DNA of 64,000 nucleotides from Gymnorhina tibicen. Taxonomy: Eukaryota > Chordata > Aves > Passeriformes > Artamidae. Both the position numbers and the translations under genes were made by a program. The stretch is from the NCBI GenBank assembly GCA_013399875.1, contig VXAZ01007910.1:62282-126281 (forward strand), written 5' to 3'. Below, in pieces: positions 40,701-54,003 of the stretch. Each line of letters starts with the position of its first letter. Within the stretch, counting starts at the first letter, position 1. Under the pieces are notes generated by a model. It saw only the letters and a program-made list of their open reading frames with translations, did no database searches and was not told the DNA's origin.

Positions 40701-42306
40701 TTCAGAAAGATGCAAAAGAGCCAGGATGCTGGGAAAGACACATACAGAGAAGGAACATGGGGAAGACCTAATTTCTTTCAAAAATTATCAGAAAGTATGA
40801 ATTAAAAGAGGAGAGATTTCAGGAAAAGGAAGAGCACTAATTAAGTTGAATCCACTCAGGTTTTACATGATGCAGTTAGACACACAATGAAAAACCCCAA
40901 TGAGACCTGGTATTTGTGATAGGTTGCAAACAAATTTAGTGAGCACTGCAGTTATGTACATATTGCTTTCAAAGACTCAGATATTCTTAAAAGCATAATT
41001 CCTTATGTCCCCTTTTTGGCACACAAAAATGGACACAATAAATTTGGCTTTAATCTCTTTGTGCTTCAGTTCCATAGTTGCAAAAATGGGACACTGATAA
41101 TATATTTTCAAAGGGAAAATAAAGATAGGTTTAGGAGCAGCCATTAAGCAATTAGCTGATGTGATAAGAGAACTGAAGAAATTCCCAGGAAAAGAAATTA
41201 ATAATTCTGCAGTCAGTCAAGATTTTGGATGATGTAGCATAAATAAGGCCTGAGGTTAAACCACATAGAAAACAAGATAAAAAGAAGTGTTGGATAACTA
41301 TTACTCACTCTATAAACCAGAGGTCTCCTGGGAGAAAAACTGTGTGTGACTGTGTAATTAAAGATTATATCATAACACATATGAACAAGGGGATGAAATA
41401 AGGCTGAGCGGGAAATGTTCATTCCTGTCTGTCCTTCTTTCCTGACTTTTAAAATTTTAGATCTACTATTTCAAATGTCATGCTAGAATAAAGAAACATT
41501 TACAAATTTTTTATAAGGATAGCAAAGAGATTTTTTTTTTAAGTATTGAAATTAATATTAGCATTGTAAGAAAACACTGTTTACTTCTGCATTTAAAAAG
41601 ACAAAATAATATTATTCCACAAAAAAACTCCTGGTTCAGAACAGTCATATATAGCTGAAGTTGCCTGCTACTGCTTCATTCATATTGAAATTACATGTTG
41701 CATGTGTTTCTCTTCTCCATGATGTTTGATGAAGGAATGGCAAAACATATCAGACCACAAGTCACTGAGAAATCTGCTGCTAACCAGCATTCTTACATAG
41801 CTGAAATTCTATCAAATCCTCCTTACCCTCTGTGTTTTCTTACCATTTGCTCTTTGATATTCTCAGTCCAATGGAATCCAGATAAACTTTCTAAACATTT
41901 TCTTGGCTTTCAAATACTTTGCCACTATCATCTTTATAATGAATATCAGAATACACACAGGAGAATCTGAAGAAAACTCTTCCAGTCCATCTGCACCACT
42001 TGATTACTGGCATTGAAGAAGCTCTTGGACCAAGAAAAATACAATATAAACGACATACTGAAAATCCAAACACAGTTACTTGAACGATGTCAAGACAACA
42101 CCTCGCTCTGCAAAAACTTAAATATTTCACTACATTCTTCATAATTAATCAAAATTGGATTCCCTCTGAATATAAAGTTAAGCTTCTTTCATGCTGAAAA
42201 TAAGGAAAAACAGAATATCTGTTCTCTAATGAGAGCTAGCTTTCTTGTGTCAATAATATGAGTGATGCACTGCTACTTATAGGGGATGAACTCTTCATCT
42301 TAAAAA
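31741..42306. other. Gene-free DNA
   Basis: About 10.5 kb, AT-rich, with no supported gene. ORFs reach at most 116 codons (40431-40781, minus, antisense to a purine-rich stretch) and lack recognisable motifs. Small structures are an 11-bp tandem repeat at 33333-33355 and an 8-bp-arm hairpin at 33725-33750. A pyrimidine-rich stretch lies at about 37540-37615. Confidence 0.5.
33333..33355. repeat. Two tandem copies of CCTAATTAGCT
   Basis: Exact 11-bp unit twice in a row (33333-33343, 33344-33354), each with a palindromic CTAATTAG homeodomain-type core. Confidence 0.8.
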
Positions 42307-42522
42307 ATCACAGAATCATAGACTGGCCTGGGTTGGAAGGACCTTGAAGATCATCTGTTTCCAATCCCCTGCTGTGGGCAGGGACACATTCCACTGGACC
42401 AGGTTGATCAGAGCTCCATCCAACCTTGCCTTGAACACTTCCAGGGATGGGACATTCGCAACTTCTCTGGGCAACCTGTTCCAGTGCCTCACCACTATCA
42501 CAGCGAGGAATTTTTACCTAAA
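42307..42522 (-). mobile_element. CR1 LINE 3'-end fragment
   Basis: The left end is the reverse complement of the CR1 3' terminus (atcacagaatcatagactgg, then gggttggaaggaccttgaag). On the minus strand 42316-42501 translates to the last residues of the CR1 reverse transcriptase ORF, including HWNRLPREVANVPSLEVFK. The copy is 5'-truncated at about 42522. Its reading frame is better kept than in the 11111 copy, suggesting a younger insertion. Confidence 0.93.
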
Positions 42523-43208
42523 CCAGTTATCCTCCTTTTTTGCTGAGGCACCTCTTGATTCAGTCAACCCAACAGCTGTGTTAATATTGGAGTTCAGTGC
42601 AAATGTGAGTCCAGGGTTAGGATTCCATCAACTGAATCAGAAATGTTGCTACCCTGTGACACAGAAGGTTGAAGCATTTAAGTTCCCTCTCTCAGACTGA
42701 TTCCTTAGAAAATGTGAATGGGTGTATTTCTCCTAAGAGGCTTTATTATGGACCAGGCGTCATGTGCCTGTGTGCTTCTGTCAGTCCAGTTGGATATTTG
42801 TTATGTTGCAGCAAATGTCAAATACATAAACCCTAATTTATTTGCATCCTCTGGCCAATTTGACAAAATGGAATGATAGTTCTACACCTGAACTAAGTAA
42901 AACTTGGCTTAAGCAGATGATCTAATAGGTTGCAGATTTGATATCAATGACCACAAAACCAGTACTTTCTCAGGAGGGCAGAAAATCCATTCTCATCCTT
43001 GGCTTTGGGAAAACCAGGAACATTCTTCCTTTAGAAAGCTGGATCAAAATAATTTTTTGGGGGTAATTTTAAAACAAATCCTATTTGCTGATTTCTCTTC
43101 ATTAAACCTTTGGTTACTGTGTAGATTTCCTCTATGTCTTAATTTCTTTCCGTCTTTTAATTAATTAGCTCGTCTTTTATGGTTAGTAGCCGTAAATAAT
43201 ATCTCACT
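42523..43208. other. Gene-free spacer
   Basis: No gene or repeat recognised between the CR1 fragment and the solo LTR. Confidence 0.5.
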
Positions 43209-44206
43209 TGTAGTGGGTTGATGCTGGCTGGATGCCAGGCACCCACCAAAGCCTCTCTATCACTCACTTCCTCAGCTGTACAGGGGAGAGAAAATATAAC
43301 AAAGTGTTCATGAGTTGAGATGAGGAACAGGAGAGCTCACTCACCAAATACCATCATGGGCAAAACAAGCTAGTATTAGAGATATTAACTGAATTTATTA
43401 CTAACAAAATCAGAGCAGGATAACGAGAATTAAAATAAAACCTTCACAACTTACCCCCACCCTTTCCTCCTTCACAGCTCTATCCCCTCCCCTAGAAGTG
43501 CAGAGAGACAGGGAATGGGGGTTGTGGTCAGTTCCTCAACACATTGTTCCTCCCACTGCTCAGGGAGAGGAGTCCTTTCCCTGCTCCAGCATGGGGGCCC
43601 TCCATGAACTTCTCCAATGTGAGTCCATGCCACAGGCAACAGTCCCCCTCAGAATGCTGCAGTGTGGATCACTTTTCCACGAGTGCAGTCCTTCAAGGAC
43701 AGGCTGCTCCAGTGTGGGGTCCTCTCTCCACAGATGTCCCGTAGGGTCACAGCCTCCTCTCAGGCACCCACCTGCTCCAGTGTGGGTCTCTTGCAGGGGC
43801 TGCAGGGTGACCTCTGCATCCCTGTGGATCTCCATGGGCTGCAGGGACACAGGTGCTTCACCGTGGTCTGCACCGGGGGCTGCAGGAGAATCTCAGCTCT
43901 GGCACCAGGAGGACCTCCCCCCACTTTCTCCACTGACCTTGGTGCCTGCAGAGCTGTTCCTCTCACATGTTATCACCCTGCTTTTCTCTGGCCACAATTA
44001 CAGCTGCGCAAAAACATTATTGTTTTCTTCTTCTTCTTCTTAAACATGTTATCACAAAGGTGTTACCCCCGTTTCTAATTGGCCCAGCCTCGACCGGCAT
44101 CCAGGGACTGGCTCCACTGGACATGGAGGAAGCTGTCACCAGCTTCTCACAGAAGCCACCCCTGTAGCGCCCCCACTACCAAAACTCGGCCATGCAAACC
44201 CAGTGA
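43209..44206 (-). mobile_element. Solo LTR of an avian endogenous retrovirus (~1 kb)
   Basis: The plus strand starts TGTAGTGGGTTGATGCTGG and ends near CATGCAAACCCAGTGA, both of which I recognise as the edges of a common, long avian LTR. Reading the minus strand gives the functional order: a TTTAAG TATA-like word near 44043, a GC-rich part with degenerate repeats of a CCACACTGGAGCAG-like unit, then AATAAA near 43400. Hence the minus orientation. No gag, pol, or env follows on either side, so it is a recombined solo LTR. Long ORFs across it (such as 43498-44043, plus, 181 codons) are composition artefacts. The right edge and target-site duplication could not be fixed. Confidence 0.82.
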
Positions 44207-45626
44207 CTTTCATAGCACCATGGCAGCTGTCAAAAAAAGAATACCGATCATCTTTTGCAAAGAAAGAAAACAGGTTACCTATTTAATACACACATATAAA
44301 GGCAAACACTTTTTTGCAGTATGTTCTCACTATTAGATCTGTTAAAAAGAAACTGCTTTTGGTTCAATTTCATTATCTTTCTTCTAGTCAATCTATAATG
44401 TGGAAAAACGCTTGGCCATGTTAAGTGTCCCTTTATTAGTTTATGTTCAATACAATACCAGATTAAACACCTCTGATGGTTTATCAAAAACCTGAAACTA
44501 GATTACAATCTACCAGATCACACAACATATTGAAGATGTAGGGATGTACAATATGTATCCGCAAAGAACAGGAGGAATTGGTAGAGGGTGAGAAGGTCTC
44601 ATTTGTAGTTATTCATAGCTGGTTTATGCATCATCTTGTGTACTTGTACAAACAGTATTATATTCCCTGTTTTTTGAAAACATACGCGTTTTACAAGCAT
44701 CCTGAGAACAAACTGCAGCATCCACCTTCTCTTTTAGGCACAGTAAGTAAAAGCATTAATCTGCTTTTCTTTAATATTTTTTCTTCAGCACTTGTGATGT
44801 GAAGTGATATGAATTGTGAATAAGGTTGTTTTAGAGTTTATGACTGATTTTAGCATATTGCTGGGAGAAATGGGAAGGAAGAAAATAGATTCTGAGGATT
44901 AGGGTATGATAACCATACATTTGAATAGCTCTGAGAGCCTTCCTAAGTGAAACGTTTCCATTCTTTGAGATTTGCTTTCTGAAGAAATAATGTTTTAAAA
45001 TTATTATTGTTGAACCTTAATATTTTTCTTCCTACGTGGATAAGCAAGGATTACATTAGCAACCCTCAAACCACTTTAGAAACTACACAAGTTTTACTTT
45101 CTGCTATTTTTCAATCCTGAATTTCCTATTATTTTCGAATACTGAATTTTCTCCAGTATTTAAATCCACAATCTCTTTATTCTTAGCTGTTTCTCAACTT
45201 CAGCAATTCAGAAGGTATTCCTAAGTGTTCAAGATCAAAAACAGTCAACATATTTTTAGAAGTTTTTTTACCAAATTAGCAGTCTAATAAAATAGATATA
45301 TTTATGTCTGTCAACATAAAAACCAGGTCTATTCTAACAATAAAGAGTACACCCGGTTTGGCACCTGAAGTCAGTCTTAAATTTTTTTCTAATGCACTTT
45401 ACTGAAAGTTAATGAAGTCATTCTGTGTCAGTCATGTTCAGACATGAAAGTGATTTGAAACACAACATTTGCAACTTTCAGTTTAGGTTTCACAGGGCAA
45501 TAAATGAGTTTGCTAATATAGAACAATTGTTCAACTTGCCTGATTACCTCAGGAGAGGGATGATTCCCAAATGGACTCCCATGTCAGACATTAAACTGGC
45601 AGCTGGTTAGCATTACCAAAATGAAT

Positions 45627-45791
45627 AATGAAGTAGCACTGACATCTGGATGGGTTCTAGGCAGGCGCTGATGTATCAAGATAATTTCTTTGTTTTAAAG
45701 AGTGATCCNAATGAAGTAGCACTGACATCTGGATGGGTTCTAGGCAGGCGCTGATGTATCAAGATAATTTCTTTGTTTTAAAGAGTGATCC
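45627..45791. repeat. Exact 82-bp direct duplication around a single N
   Basis: 45627-45708 and 45710-45791 are identical as far as I can read base by base, separated only by the N at 45709. This is the pattern left when two overlapping contig ends are joined without merging the overlap. Confidence 0.95.
45709..45709. other. Assembly gap (single N)
   Basis: This is the only ambiguous base I noticed in the window. It sits between two identical 82-bp blocks. Confidence 0.95.
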
Positions 45792-46505
45792 TTTCAGTGT
45801 CACTGATATGATAAAATGCATCCTCATTTAAGCTGTGAAGTGTGTTATGGAAACACAGAATTACAGTAACTGCTAAAAAGATTTAAGGGAACTGAATCAT
45901 AAATAAAATTTCCGCTCTCCATGTCCAAGCCAAGTATTGGCATGATGAGATAATGCAGTAAACATCCCAATAAAATGACAGACAGTCAGGTTTAACCCCT
46001 CTAAGTGCTTTGAGCTTATGACACGGCTGATAAAATCTTCCACATACAAAGTAACTTTTGGTGTTATGATTTGTCAAGACTATATAATTGATTTTCAAGG
46101 AGCAAATGCATGGCTTTATAGATTTCCAGTAAGATATATGACATAGTTTTCAATTCGGTTCAGTGACACAGAGAAGAAATTATAGAATGTGACCTCACAT
46201 AAGAATATTTTTCTGTGTTTTGCAGTAACAGCTTAGAAACACACTGACACCATGGATTTCTTGTCTATTATTGTTAAAAGCATCAGTACATTATCTTCGC
46301 ATACATTTGAAACAGCATTTGATGAGTTAAAAAGAAGCCCGAACCAGTTCTGTGAACTAGCTCCCAAAAGCTTGTTCTGTATTACTTCAAGCATTATTTG
46401 AGTTTTAAGAAGGGGAATGTATCTGGGTGTTTATGAATAGAATTAATGGCAGCAAAGTATCACTATTTTCTTCTTGTTGCTAATATAGCTGTGTGTATGT
46501 AATAC

Positions 46506-46510
<5 letters not shown>

Positions 46511-46536
<26 letters not shown>
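46511..46536. repeat. (TA)13 microsatellite
   Basis: Thirteen perfect TA units, followed by CACTGTG and a second short TA run. Likely polymorphic in length. Confidence 0.9.
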
Positions 46537-47073
46537 CACTGTGTATATATAGGTGTAATTACTGCTTAACACTTTGAAAGGTTTTGATGTATGTCTAAAT
46601 TCAAAATTAATCAGCTATCTGGAAATAACTCAGAAAAGGAGGACTCCACAATATTCATGGAGGCAGATGGACGTCTTTACTCCTAGTGTCTGAGAAAAAG
46701 TGAACCAGTTCCTCACTTTTCATACTGCTGTGTCATCCAGGTATACAAGGATGCTGTCCTGAAAACCATTTCCACAGCAAGCCAATAACTGTAATACAAA
46801 TTGGAAAATTTTTGTAGAACTCTGTTCCACTCTGTTTGGAACAAGTGGAAGGGTTGTCGTTTCTTTTTAACGATTTTACTTATCAGACTAGTTCAAGCAA
46901 TTTCAGGGAAATCCCTGAGGAAAAGTAAACACATCTTAAACTTACTCTAAGTTTCTATTCTGAATGGTCTCCATGCAAAACAAAGTCAGTCATGAACAAC
47001 AACTGCATGAGAAATCAGCTATTCAAAATTAGTTTCACACTCTTAAGAGGAAGGGACTAAACCAGTTGCTGAT

Positions 47074-47112
47074 TAAGTTTTATAATTATTCAGTTATAAG
47101 TTTTATAATTAT
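47074..47112. repeat. Two direct copies of TAAGTTTTATAATTAT
   Basis: The 16-bp word occurs at 47074-47089 and 47097-47112, 23 bp apart start to start. It is a local duplication in AT-rich DNA. Confidence 0.8.
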
Positions 47113-50100
47113 ACTTTGTTCATCACTTTACAGAAGCTAGAACAGTGGTAGGTTTTGTATGTCTTAAGAGTTACTAGGCTGGGAAAAAAATTACTGTGCA
47201 GATTCTATTGACATTGAAGGCTCTTAGATCTGCATATGAAGACATATAAAAAGTATTTTACATATGTAATGGGTTTTAAAGTTACACGAGCTTTTTATAT
47301 CTTTCATTATTTATTCTTTAACGTCACACACATAATTCAATTAGAAGTAAATTTTTATCATGAAGTCAAAATGTTCTTCATTTTGCCAGCACATCTATCA
47401 GATTTATAAGCTAAGATATACCAAGTAGGCATTAAATGAATGCATTTTTTGACACATTTTTCATCAATCAGCTTACTAATCAGTAATTGCAGATTTCATT
47501 AACTGTCAGCTTGCTGTTCTTTACCTCTTAGTGGCTGTTGTATAGGGGATGATCTACAATAACAAACTATCAGGTTAAAAACTTAACTCGACTTCTTAGA
47601 TTGACAGATATAGCTGTGCTAGTTTTTTTAAACTTAAGACCAGTGAGAAATAAATTCTGTTTTATCCCATTCAGCCAAAACAACAAAGCAATGGGGGGTT
47701 TTCCTACAGATTTGATGTAAAAGTCCCGAGATGACAAACACAAAAGCCTAGATATCAAACAGGTTGAAAATGCTGATGTTCAACACCTGCACTGTGTGAG
47801 GGCCAAGAAGTAAGCTAAAGCCTTTGCAAACCAACACACCTGCTTGATCGTTTTTAACCCTTTCCTCTTCATTCTCAAACGCCTTGCTTAAAATAGGAGA
47901 GGAGTGTAATAGAATGATGCAATCAAAGAGATGTTAAAGCACAGTTTTAAAATAGAAACTACATTCTGCCTTCTTGTCAAAACATATCAAATTACTATTT
48001 TATTTGTATTGAAGAGCCATCTAGCCTGACAGATTTTTAATAATACTGGAAAGGATTATTTATGGCTACAAACTTATGGGAAAAAAATTACACAGGCTGT
48101 GTGGAACTGTTTTCTTTGTCTAGCAAATGTTTGCATAATCACGTGGTTATATCTGACCAGGCATATGCTGCAAAAAAAACGTGAGTGGTCTAATCATTCT
48201 CCCTGCTTTTCAGAGGCTGCAATGATGTGATTAAAGAACACCAAAGCTAAGCCCAGGTATCTCCTGGGTCTTCTTTGGCAGTCCATAAGCTCTGAATGTA
48301 CAAGCTGAAGTGCTGAGGGCTTATGCTTGATGTCACAAAGGAATGAACAAGGGCCTGTGTTGCAGCAGTTCTTACATTCCAATATTCCACAGTCCTTCAA
48401 AAAGAAGAATATTTGACAGTTTTTCTCCTGTTGTAATTAATATTAAAAATGAGGTTCATATTATTAGGCCCTCTGTCACCTTTAACATAGTCCACACAGG
48501 GTAATTGCTGTTGTCAGTAGAAGCAGTTTGCCCATCTGTGAAAACTTGTGCAGCAAGTGCAGCGAATAAATCGTTTTAAGTTGATGTCACTTTCTGCTTC
48601 CTTCACTATTCCATGTAGAAAACACCTTCTAGTGCCTTCCATTACTGCTTGGAAAATTCCAAATGAATTCAAAAGCTATGACTGTATACTGGAATAACAT
48701 GGGACGCTGCATATGAGGCATAGTTCTACTTCTTACAGCAGTAAGCAGGGTTGAGGCGGAAAGAGTGGACTCAGCTAAGTACAACTATAGCTGTGCAAAC
48801 TATGTGTTTCCCCACACCTAAATTATACCAAACAATGATCACACCAATGAAGCGGCAGCAGGAGCTGTGATTTTCTTGGAAGTATTGGTAGAAATGCTTC
48901 ATGTTTAAGAATAGGAGATCCCATCTAATACTAGGAACTCTACTTGGTCTGAATGTGAACCTCATTTGTATTTTTTTCATCTTTGCCTCCATGTAAAAAA
49001 AAACATCTACAGAACTACTCAGCGAGAGCTCTTCAACTCTTATTGATTCATATGACACTTCAATTAGATGAAGAGCTGGCCATCATTTAAGGTAACATAA
49101 TTTTCAAATCCGAACCCCAGAAGGGAATAAATCAAGAAATTAATACCCTGACGATGAATTTCCCTCACTTCGTATGGGTCAGGAAGCAATTCACAGGAAG
49201 TCCTAAATACAGAGGATTTTTCAATAGCAACTTGAGAAAGGCTGACTGTTCCATAAAAGAAGCCATTTGAATGAAGAGCAGAGGAGGACGGTCTCTAAAC
49301 AGGACTTTAAGAGTGTTCAAAAGTGATGAGGAATCTGAGGCTGAACACCTATGTAGTTGTTATCACATGATCTACATTTGTATACTTTTGTGCTAGATAC
49401 AGTAAAACAGCCAGCTTCAACTTTGCATCTTTTCACCATAAAATCACCGTCTGCACAATATTGGGCACATGGAAAAGGGTCCCCTTAGGTTACGTTACTT
49501 AAAGGAGCTACAATACAGGATCTTATTCCTTTGAAAGGGTAGCAGAGCAAAACCATCTGCTTTTAAGTCTTGTCACTGTGATCGAGGAACTAAGTGTTCA
49601 GAGTTAATACCCACTGAAAGGTAACTCCAGAGCATGGAGTCTGACACTTTCAGACACAAAGCAGGAATCCTAGTTAGAGTCCCGCTCAAAAGAGATGAGT
49701 TTACCAGGGCACTAGAATCTGTTAGCAAGCAAAACATGGACAAATATGGTGTTTAAGCAATCTGACAGACCACTATTAAGATGGTGAGTTCACCCCTCCT
49801 TTCTTCCTGCGTGTATTTGGTATTTATAGAAACTCCTGAAATGTTTTCAACAGTGATATAGCAAAAAGTGTTTTTCATGCTCCAATATCTCAGAGGCAAG
49901 GACACTAAGCATTTTAATATTTATTACCTCACCAAAGATATTTTGGTGTGCTTCACAAGAATATTCATTTCTCCCTTGCTAAAAAAAAATATATCCAAAA
50001 GTTGACAATACCTGTGTGGAACAAAGAAAAGGCAACCCAAAATTTCTTTTGACTTGTCACCTACTTTAGCCCATCCTTTTAACCTCCATTTGAACTTTGG

Positions 50101-53100
50101 CAGTAGTTAAATTGTAGACGGGTGCCTTAAATAGAGCTTTAAAGCTCTGGCAGTGTTGGAATAAAGGTTTGAACACACTAATAGGTTTTAGTGTCTGAAA
50201 CTTTTGATAATCTGGCCCTGAGTGTCATGGGTCTCTCTGAGTGGATTCCATCTGTCCCATAAACTTATGCATTGAAACGCAATGCAGCCCTTTGATCTTC
50301 CTTGTGTGAAGATCTTCATGTTCCATAAAATCAACAAGATGGTCTCATTCACTGAAAAGCCAGATCTCAGACCTGGTGATTGGTGAGACTATACTACTTG
50401 CTAGTGTATGTGCCTCTTCCCCTTTTGTTTATGTCAAGTTTCAGCTGCAGGATGACCTCACAAACGCTGTTGAAGTATCAACTGTCTTTATTATTATGAC
50501 ATAGTCATGTTACCATAAAATATTATGCTATATGACCATATTATGACCTGGCCATGTTAGCATAATATCAACTGGGACTGTAAAATACTAACGGTTGCAC
50601 TCTGCAGTAAAACACACTATAGTGAATATCAACACAGCAGCAATGTTATTTGTCCATAGTGTTTTGATATCTCTAGGTGTTCTTCTGTGGAGTTTGTTAA
50701 ACAAACACGGCACCTAACTAGGTTGCTTCCAATTAGCATTGCCATAGTTGGAAGCGGAGCAAGGAAAGGATTATTTTTAACTGAGTTCATAATCAGAAAT
50801 CAAACTGAGACTGAAAGCCCACTTGCCATAAGTCTCCAGCACGGTGCAGAGAGGAGTCATGTGCAGTCTTTCCATGCTGAGACACTCAGCCCTACACCCA
50901 GCGCTTCCACCACTACTTAGAAGTTTTCTAAGACCCCCAGAATCACCACTACAGGGGAAATCCAAACAGGGCTGGATCCCAGCTGGCCTCCAACAGTCCC
51001 AGAAAAATAGAGCACTATGAACCCTCAGGGGATCCCCTTATCCTGCTTCAGCATCCACATAGCAGTGCTGCTGTGTTGGAGTAATTTTATGCAGATAGAT
51101 GTAAGGCAGGATTTTCCCTTAGTGACTTTTCAAGTTCATTCAAGAACTACGCTGCATATCTGCAAACACAGCCCAAGTGACTCTACGCCCTGTATCTTCA
51201 TCCCCAAAATTCATTTAGGACCTTATGTGAGTTAGTTGATAAAAACAACCTGTGGCACTGTAAATACTGTGTTTAGGACTATATATCATCCAGAAAATAA
51301 ATCTATTATGACATGTGAAATGAAGTTTAACTTAATTTGGGGTTTTTACTTCCTATCTTCAGAGAAAACCTTATTCATTTTATTTAGTTAGTTCACAGTT
51401 TTATTTAAGTATCATCTGTATGATGAGGGTTTTTTCCAGCTGCTTGCCATATAATCAGCTAGTTATAATTTTAAAATATTGAGACAATTATTAATTATTA
51501 AAACTAATAAAAAATATTGGGTTTGTTTTATTAATTAATAACTGTTTGATAAAGGTACTATTCTCTTATTATTATAGATGCTATTAATAACGAAGTTGTA
51601 TCCTGTATTATGCCTCCGAAAACAGGTGACAAAACCATGAAATCTTTCATGTCATTTACAGTTATTTCATTAGATGGCAGTGTTACATACAAAACAAGTG
51701 TTTTATTCTTTTATACATATGTTTTTTATATTCACTAAGAAAATCAGTTGATCTTATGTTACATGATAAACTATACATGTATGTATGCATTTTGGAATGT
51801 TCAAATCTTACATCTGGAAGTGTATCTTAAAAGTAAATGCTAAGTGTTGATAACTGAATCAAGACATTATTCTTCTTGCCAAAAAGTTACACCTTTAATA
51901 AATAAAATATTATTTACTGTCATCTTTAACTCTTTTCAAGAAATCTGTGTTTCAGAAATCAGTGTAATCAGAGGAATTATGATTTCAAACAACCTTTATC
52001 TTTTCTTGATAGCTAGGACAGCTAAGAATCAGGTCAGCTCAAAACAGAAGTTTGAAACTGCTTTGATAAGTTGCTGTAAAGAGCCTTTATAATGCCAAGA
52101 ATGATGAATTATTCCTCTTGTACCACAGATATCTATGCTGCCCCTTTACTACATTAAAATCTGAATCCATAGAGCGAAGACTTGCTATCTTACTTTTCAG
52201 AAAATCTTATTTTTCTAGAACTGAAAGCATATCTGAGAATTTCTTTTCTTTCCTAACTTTTTATACTCCCTTCCTCCCTTGTTACATCTATCAAGGAGGA
52301 CGAAGGAGTATTAAAATAGAAAAAAAAAAAACAATATCTGTGTTAAGGGACACTAACTCTAAGAAAGATAACAAAATATTTGGTATGACCGATAGCGAGG
52401 TAAAGCAAGAAGTTGGAAGATGAAAGAATTGTACTGGGCAAATGTCATTATATGCTTGTCCTGGTTCCATCTTCTGTCCTTCACATCTAGCATTGGACAT
52501 TATGTAGGATATTGAGATTGACGGACAGACCCTCTCATTCAACCTGGTAGCATTGTTCGTAGGGAAAACTACTAACAAAAATTATTCGTGCTATGTTTAT
52601 GCTTCTCTTCTGGGTATAGATTGTTCTCAAATGTCCCATGCTGCAGATGCTGCCTTTTCTCTCTTTTTTTTGGTTTTTTTTGGTCTGGGAATAAATTCTA
52701 GTTCTGAAACATACAAATTCAGTTTCCACCTACAAAGTCTGTTCAGCATTTTAGTCACTCCATCCATGCAGAACTATACTTTCATACTTTCTGTCAATAA
52801 GGTTTCAGTCTTGCTGGAGGAAAATGGTAGTAAAGAACTACCCTAGTTCTTCTTCAGCATTTTTTTATCCTCAGTTGTTCTGATAGCAGCAGCACTTTTA
52901 CTGGGAAAGAATAATTTCCAGTTTAAAAATGGGGTTTATCTCTCTCTCACTCTCTTTGCAGTATACATGATGCCAACATGGTTACTGATGTACTTTTCCT
53001 TTTGATTGTACTTTTCAAGGTTACAGGACTAATACTGCAGGTGCCTGATACGAGAAAACACCCTCCTTACTGTTGTACTGTCCTTCCACGTACAGAAGTC

Positions 53101-53964
53101 TCAGGCAGTGTGCTAAAGTGGACTGCTTTTATCTACAATATTCCTTGAGAGATTTCTATTTTTCAAATAATGTCTGATGTGACAAGCATGTTAAGAATCT
53201 CTGGTTCTTTAGAATTCCATCTATTACTCTGGAAAGGCATGCTATCAAAATGCCATGTCCTTTACTGGCATTTACCCTGAAGGCTGGGAAAGCATTTCTG
53301 TGAAAGGTGTAGTTCTGACTAGTACAGAATTGAAGCAGATGTGTTACAAAGCCCTACCTCAGGCTACTTGTTATTTTTGCACCCTATCTGAGCTGATTGG
53401 TTTTTCCCAACTGCATGAAATTAGCATGTTTTCCTTTTTTTTTTAAATTACTGGTGTTGTCCACCAGTATAAGCATATCACAGATTTGGCCACAAGTTTG
53501 TGTCTCCAATAGAAATACCCCTTTTGTGCCCTCTCTTGGTCTTTGCTGTATTTAAAATGGCATGATTTTTTGCCCATGACTTTTCTTTTCAATCTTCATC
53601 AAAAATATAGAATTCTCTTAATTTAATTTTCTGCTTCACTTTATTGGCAAGGTACTCAATTCCAGGAAATTAGAAAGCAGCAAATTGACATTATTATTAT
53701 TGGCCCTTTGGGAGCAGTAAGACTACGCATAATGTGATGAGATGATGTAAGTGCACTAAAAATAGAAAGAAAGCACACAGGTAAAGGAAGAAAATAATTA
53801 TCTTAGTAATTATAGTATATGAAAAATATATTTTTTTCTGATCTTTTCCTGTTTATTCTGATCTACACAGCTAGGAACTCTACTTCTTCTACCATGACAG
53901 CTTTAATCCAGCAAGCAGAAATCTAATTTTTAAACTGAGGTCTTTAAAAAGATGAAAGCCAGGG

Positions 53965-54003
53965 TGATGATGACGATGATGACGATGATGATGATGATGA
54001 TGA
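53965..54003. repeat. (GAT)n trinucleotide microsatellite
   Basis: TGA/GAT units with two GAC interruptions over about 39 bp. The phase is kept throughout, and no coding context is present. Confidence 0.9.

Noticed and set aside
40431..40781. 116-codon minus ORF opposite a Lys/Glu-rich plus ORF
   Set aside because: Both come from a purine-rich stretch that lacks stops; no family match.
43498..44043. 181-codon plus-strand ORF, the longest in the window
   Set aside because: It lies completely inside the solo LTR and is antisense to the LTR's own orientation. It overlaps long ORFs in other frames, as expected from GC-rich, stop-poor sequence.
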